This document shows, piece by piece, positions 60,475 through 64,000 of a stretch of DNA of 64,000 bases. The stretch spans positions 51,401 through 115,400 of the forward strand of contig JALOBT010000003.1 of assembly GCA_023228125.1 (NCBI GenBank), given 5' to 3'. Made by a program: the position numbers and the translations under genes. Origin of the DNA: Candidatus Cloacimonadota bacterium (GTDB taxonomy: Bacteria > Cloacimonadota > Cloacimonadia > Cloacimonadales > Cloacimonadaceae). The notes under the pieces were generated by a model, which worked only from the letters and a program-made list of their open reading frames with translations, did not search any database and was not told where the DNA came from. Position 1 is the stretch's first letter. Each line of letters begins with the position of its first letter.

Positions 60475-60597
60475 TAAAGCAAGCTCTTATGTGTCATACT
60501 TAAGAGGCTTGCACCTGGTGCTGTAAAGTCGAAAGCAGACCTTGGTCTTTATAGACCAAGAAAAAGTCTAACACAAACTAAACAAAAGGAGAACAAG

Positions 60598-63500
60598 ATG
60601 AAAACAAAAGCAATCGTCACCTTACTGCTGCTGGCAATTTGCACTGTTATCTACGCCAGTGAGGACATCAACGATCCGGAACTGTACTGGCGTAAAACCC
60701 AGGAAATGAATCAAATGGCGGAAAGATTTAAGGCTGAAACGGGGTTTACAGGAGAGGTAGCGCATGGCTTAAAAACTATGAGACTGCACACCTACAGAGG
60801 ACGTTTCTCAGATATTCCTTTCACTGCCGATGCAGACACCACAGCTTTCAGAGAGGCCTGTGAAAGAATAGTGGAAAAGTTACTGCCCTATTCTCCAGCC
60901 AAGCGAAGGCAGCTATCCATGTGCAGAATAAGTAAGCAATGGGGTAGCTATACCACGGATTATAAGCAGCAAGTAGGGGGCTACCAGGTAGAAGGTTCAG
61001 GATTCTTAATGATTACATACGATGCTGGACGCAAACACTTTTCAATCGGTGATAATACAGTGGAATTGCCGGACGGAGATGTTGGTGTGATTATCACACC
61101 CGAAGAGGCAGAATCAATCGCACTTAGTGATTTCAACAATGAAAATTATGCTTCTGCGGTAGTTTTAAGATTATCCTATAGTAAAGAAGGATCCGAACAA
61201 TACTACTTATCATATTCAATCACAGTATCTAGCGACGATGATGCTCAGTATAAAAGCTACCAATATTGGATAGATGCCAAATCTGGAGAAATAAAAGAAG
61301 TGAGGCCAACGAGATTTTTGGAACAAGAAGTCAGTGTGAGAGTAAAAGGGAAAATGTTTGAAACAGTCTATGACTTAAACAATGAACCTCATACTGGTGT
61401 AATTGTTCCCATTGAAGACGCAAGAGTCTATAATGATAATCAATATGATCAAACTAATAGTAATGGTTATGTATTCCTGCCAACAATGCAACTTACCAAT
61501 GCAAGAATTCAGTTAAAAAACAATCGACTATGGATGACGGTACATCCTACAGTCTCCATCCTGGAAGAGGATATTGGCGCGGAGAACCAGACTTCTCCAA
61601 ATCAATACGATATCACCTTTTCTGACGTAACCGATACAAGATATCATTATGCTCCAAATTCATTCATGGCGTCTGTATCGCATGTAAACTCACTCAGCTT
61701 GATTCATCCAGAATACTTTCATGCATCAGATTCTTTAAGAATTATAACTGGGTATCCGCATCCCGAAATGTTGCTCGGGAACTATGACTTCCAAAACAGA
61801 ATTATCAGGTTAAAGGATGCACGGTTCCATGAAACAGTGAAACATGAACTAAGTCACCATTTTGTTTATAGTATAGTAGGTCGTTTTATGGCGGGCTCAG
61901 ATACTAATATGGCCGCAATGGACGAGGGGTTGGCCATCTACTTTTGTGGATCAGCATCAGATAACAGCATTATCCCGCAATATGGGCAAGCTATAGATTT
62001 TTCCCATCATTGTATTGTTCCTAATCTATCACTTGGTGAAGACTCGTATGCCGTCTACGATTGCGGCGTTCCCCTCGCATCCGCCTGGTGGAGTTTGCGA
62101 AGTCATTCCGAGTTTCAAAATCCCCTTAGTGTTAATAACGTAGTGGATACACTGCTTGTTGGTGCTTTGGGTGTCGTAAAGGAAGATATCCCTCTCAACG
62201 CGGAATATCGTTACAAGCCCCGTTATTTCTACAATATTCTGATGAAGCGGGTGGATGATGATACCACTCCCTATCCATTGAATCCCAAGCAGGTAGCCAT
62301 CCAAAAAGCCTATACGTCCCGCGGCTTTCATTTCTATCCAAAAGTGGAGAGCTATAGCGGAGGAAACAAAAGCAGGAATATCTATAGCTTCAATGATACA
62401 GTATATGTGAACATCACCAATGCTCCTCAGAATACCAAGATAGCCGTTTACTTGATTCGGCATGGTGATTACGGCTATATTGATGGGGCCTCTGTAGAAG
62501 GAATAGATCAGTACTTTCCGGCTGGCTTTAGCCCCATAGCCAATGTGCAGACCAATGCCGAAGGTAAATGGAGTGGCCCGCTATGGGTAGTATCCGAAGA
62601 TGGGGAATTTGATATAATAGTAGATTTTGGAAGTCCGACAACCCCCGATGGTCATATTTATTTTGCGTTCAATGCCGCGAATGTAAGGGATGGTTTTGAT
62701 GGGCTTACTGAGCCGGGATTCACGGTAAATAGTGATGCTATTGAATTAGCTGTAGCTTTGGATTACACCAGCAGTATGGCTGCAGTTACAGATAGTGTTG
62801 TAGAAACCGCAAAAAGCATAATCGGGCATTTGAGAAATTTGGATAAGATAAACATATTTGGATTTGGATTGGACTACAATGCCAGCAATTACCCATTGGA
62901 GTACATAGACAAGTTAGTTTGTGATGAAGATGGGGGGCTTGCTACCATCAATTATAACAGAGGAATTGCAAGCTATGATAGTCGGACCAAATCAGCCTCT
63001 GGCCACAAACATGATACTGCCTATAGAATATGCGCATAGTCCATTTCAAGCCTCTGAGGCAGACAAAGCGATGATACTTTTATCAGATGGTTGGCATTGG
63101 ATTAGAGAAGAGGATACAGTAACACCCCCTTATCCAAATAGTCTGATTCACTCAGAGATCACTACTAACTACAATCCGCAAGCTATTTCATGCCATACCC
63201 TTTGCTACGAAATTCCCCAGTCCCAAAAGAATAAAACAGATGGTGATCCACACATGCCCTATGATGCTGAAGCTGCCAAATTGCTGATGCAGAGCATTGC
63301 AGACTGGGGAAACGGTCAAGCCTATTATCGCTCATCCATTGATTCCAGCTTTATTGATATCAAATCTTTGATTAGCGACATAAGAAACAAACCCCTTGTG
63401 ACTCAGCAAACTGGGACATTTTCTGAGACACCAGTAGTGGATTTATCCTTTGAGGTAGATTCAGAGGCTCATTCCCTGCGAATAGACTATTCTTTGGATG

Positions 63501-63977
63501 CATACACTATTGCTGATCCGATTAGTTTTGAGCTAACTTCACCAAGTGGTGCAAGCTACACAGACGACTCAGGAATTCATAATGTTTATTATAGGGTAGG
63601 AGTTATTGAGATTGCGTATCCCGAAAATGGTTTGTGGTCGATTAGTCTTGAAAGAAAACCCAATGCGCTTGAGCTTGATTTGTTCAACATTTCCGTAGAG
63701 CTTGATTCAGATATTCTTGTTGATTTTCTTCCATTATCAGGAGTAATCCCTTATGATGAAGTGCTATATGCAAACGCAGCGGTTTTTAACTATAAGACAC
63801 CAGTAACAGATGCAATTATAACGATGAAAATTCAGCGAGGAGATTGGAGTGTGGTTCGATCGCTTTATGATGATGGAGTTTACATGAAAAACCAGCCGGG
63901 GATTTGACGTACTGTCCCTATCAGGCGAATTTGCCTTGTTTAAAACAAGTGGTATGTTAGAGATTATTTTACAGTAA
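60598..63977 (+). pseudogene. Secreted gluzincin-like metallopeptidase with von Willebrand A domain, frameshifted
   Basis: A large exported protein now split over three frames. Frame one (60598-63039) has a signal peptide, a propeptide-like region (~30-240), a beta-sandwich-like segment (~243-310), a zinc-peptidase motif HELSH (H416, E417, H420) with a downstream DEG (442-444) as likely third ligand, and the front of a vWA domain with a MIDAS-like D722-x-T-x-S726. The vWA domain continues in a second frame (KAMILLSDG at about 63069) to 63907, and an open third frame runs to TAA at 63975. Restoring two bases near 63010 (CACA to CACACA) and a base at the GGGG of 63898-63901 would join them. The expected C-terminal sorting domain is missing. 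AGGAG precedes the ATG. Confidence 0.75.
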
Positions 63978-64000
63978 TGTGAGGCCGAAGTAGTGTAAAG

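Noticed and set aside
60541..60560. Terminator between the small secreted protein and the metallopeptidase gene
   Set aside because: The 8-bp hairpin is followed by A residues on the plus strand, and no T-tract follows on the minus strand either.

Overview
The window looks like a chromosomal segment of a Gram-negative, anaerobic, amino-acid-fermenting bacterium, most likely a member of the Cloacimonadota (WWE1). This is inferred from gene content, not from a marker-gene match. The envelope is that of a diderm: LpxB, Kdo transferase WaaA, an Mla-type lipid transport cassette, and secreted proteins ending in a YPNPFNP-type C-terminal sorting/FlgD-like domain. Anaerobic metabolism is suggested by an activator of 2-hydroxyacyl-CoA dehydratases, urocanase, a cysteine desulfidase-like protein, a beta-keto acid cleavage enzyme and a B12-dependent ribonucleotide reductase.

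Layout. 1-3962: one large secreted protein on the minus strand, closed by a terminator. 4066-6434: a plus-strand lipid A operon (membrane exporter-like protein, lpxB, DUF374 acyltransferase). 6435-8112: 1.7 kb without intact genes, holding decayed sequence, tandem repeats and a 35-bp-arm palindrome. 8113-10751: prfB-uppS-cdsA, with cdsA broken by an apparent one-base deletion. 10809-19169: a secreted protein, then a surface-polysaccharide cluster (DMT transporter, flippase, a double glycosyltransferase, another GT4, a WlbA/WbpB-like dehydrogenase). 19419-33368: a tightly packed run of cysteine desulfidase-like protein, urocanase, UDP-glucose pyrophosphorylase, MlaD, a lipoprotein-barrel fusion, MlaE, MlaF, DHFR, a three-domain RsbU-like regulator and a GT2-GT4 fusion. 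33470-35728: a secreted propeller protein.

35781-38289 is an accessory patch: a 147-aa orphan protein, a second copy of the 35-bp-arm palindrome, and four copies of a 380-560-bp composite repeat built from inverted arms, each arm carrying two small perfect palindromes. 38303-59379 is a nearly uninterrupted minus-strand block of 19 protein genes with overlaps or gaps mostly under 10 bp, preceded by tRNA-Asp and its terminator. It mixes envelope functions (waaA), tRNA and RNA processing (miaB, rnr, yicC), cell wall (murI), cofactors (folE2, apbE), DNA precursors (nrdJ) and fermentation functions.

59380-64000 is again accessory: a 585-bp gap with a diverged copy of the 6.6-kb repeat, a small secreted protein, and a large secreted metallopeptidase/von Willebrand A gene split over three frames. 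The most unusual items are the composite palindromic repeat array, the glycosyltransferase-Ppx/GppA fusion, the Mla lipoprotein fused to a probable outer-membrane barrel, and the absence of room for a conventional promoter between the tRNA-Asp terminator and waaA.
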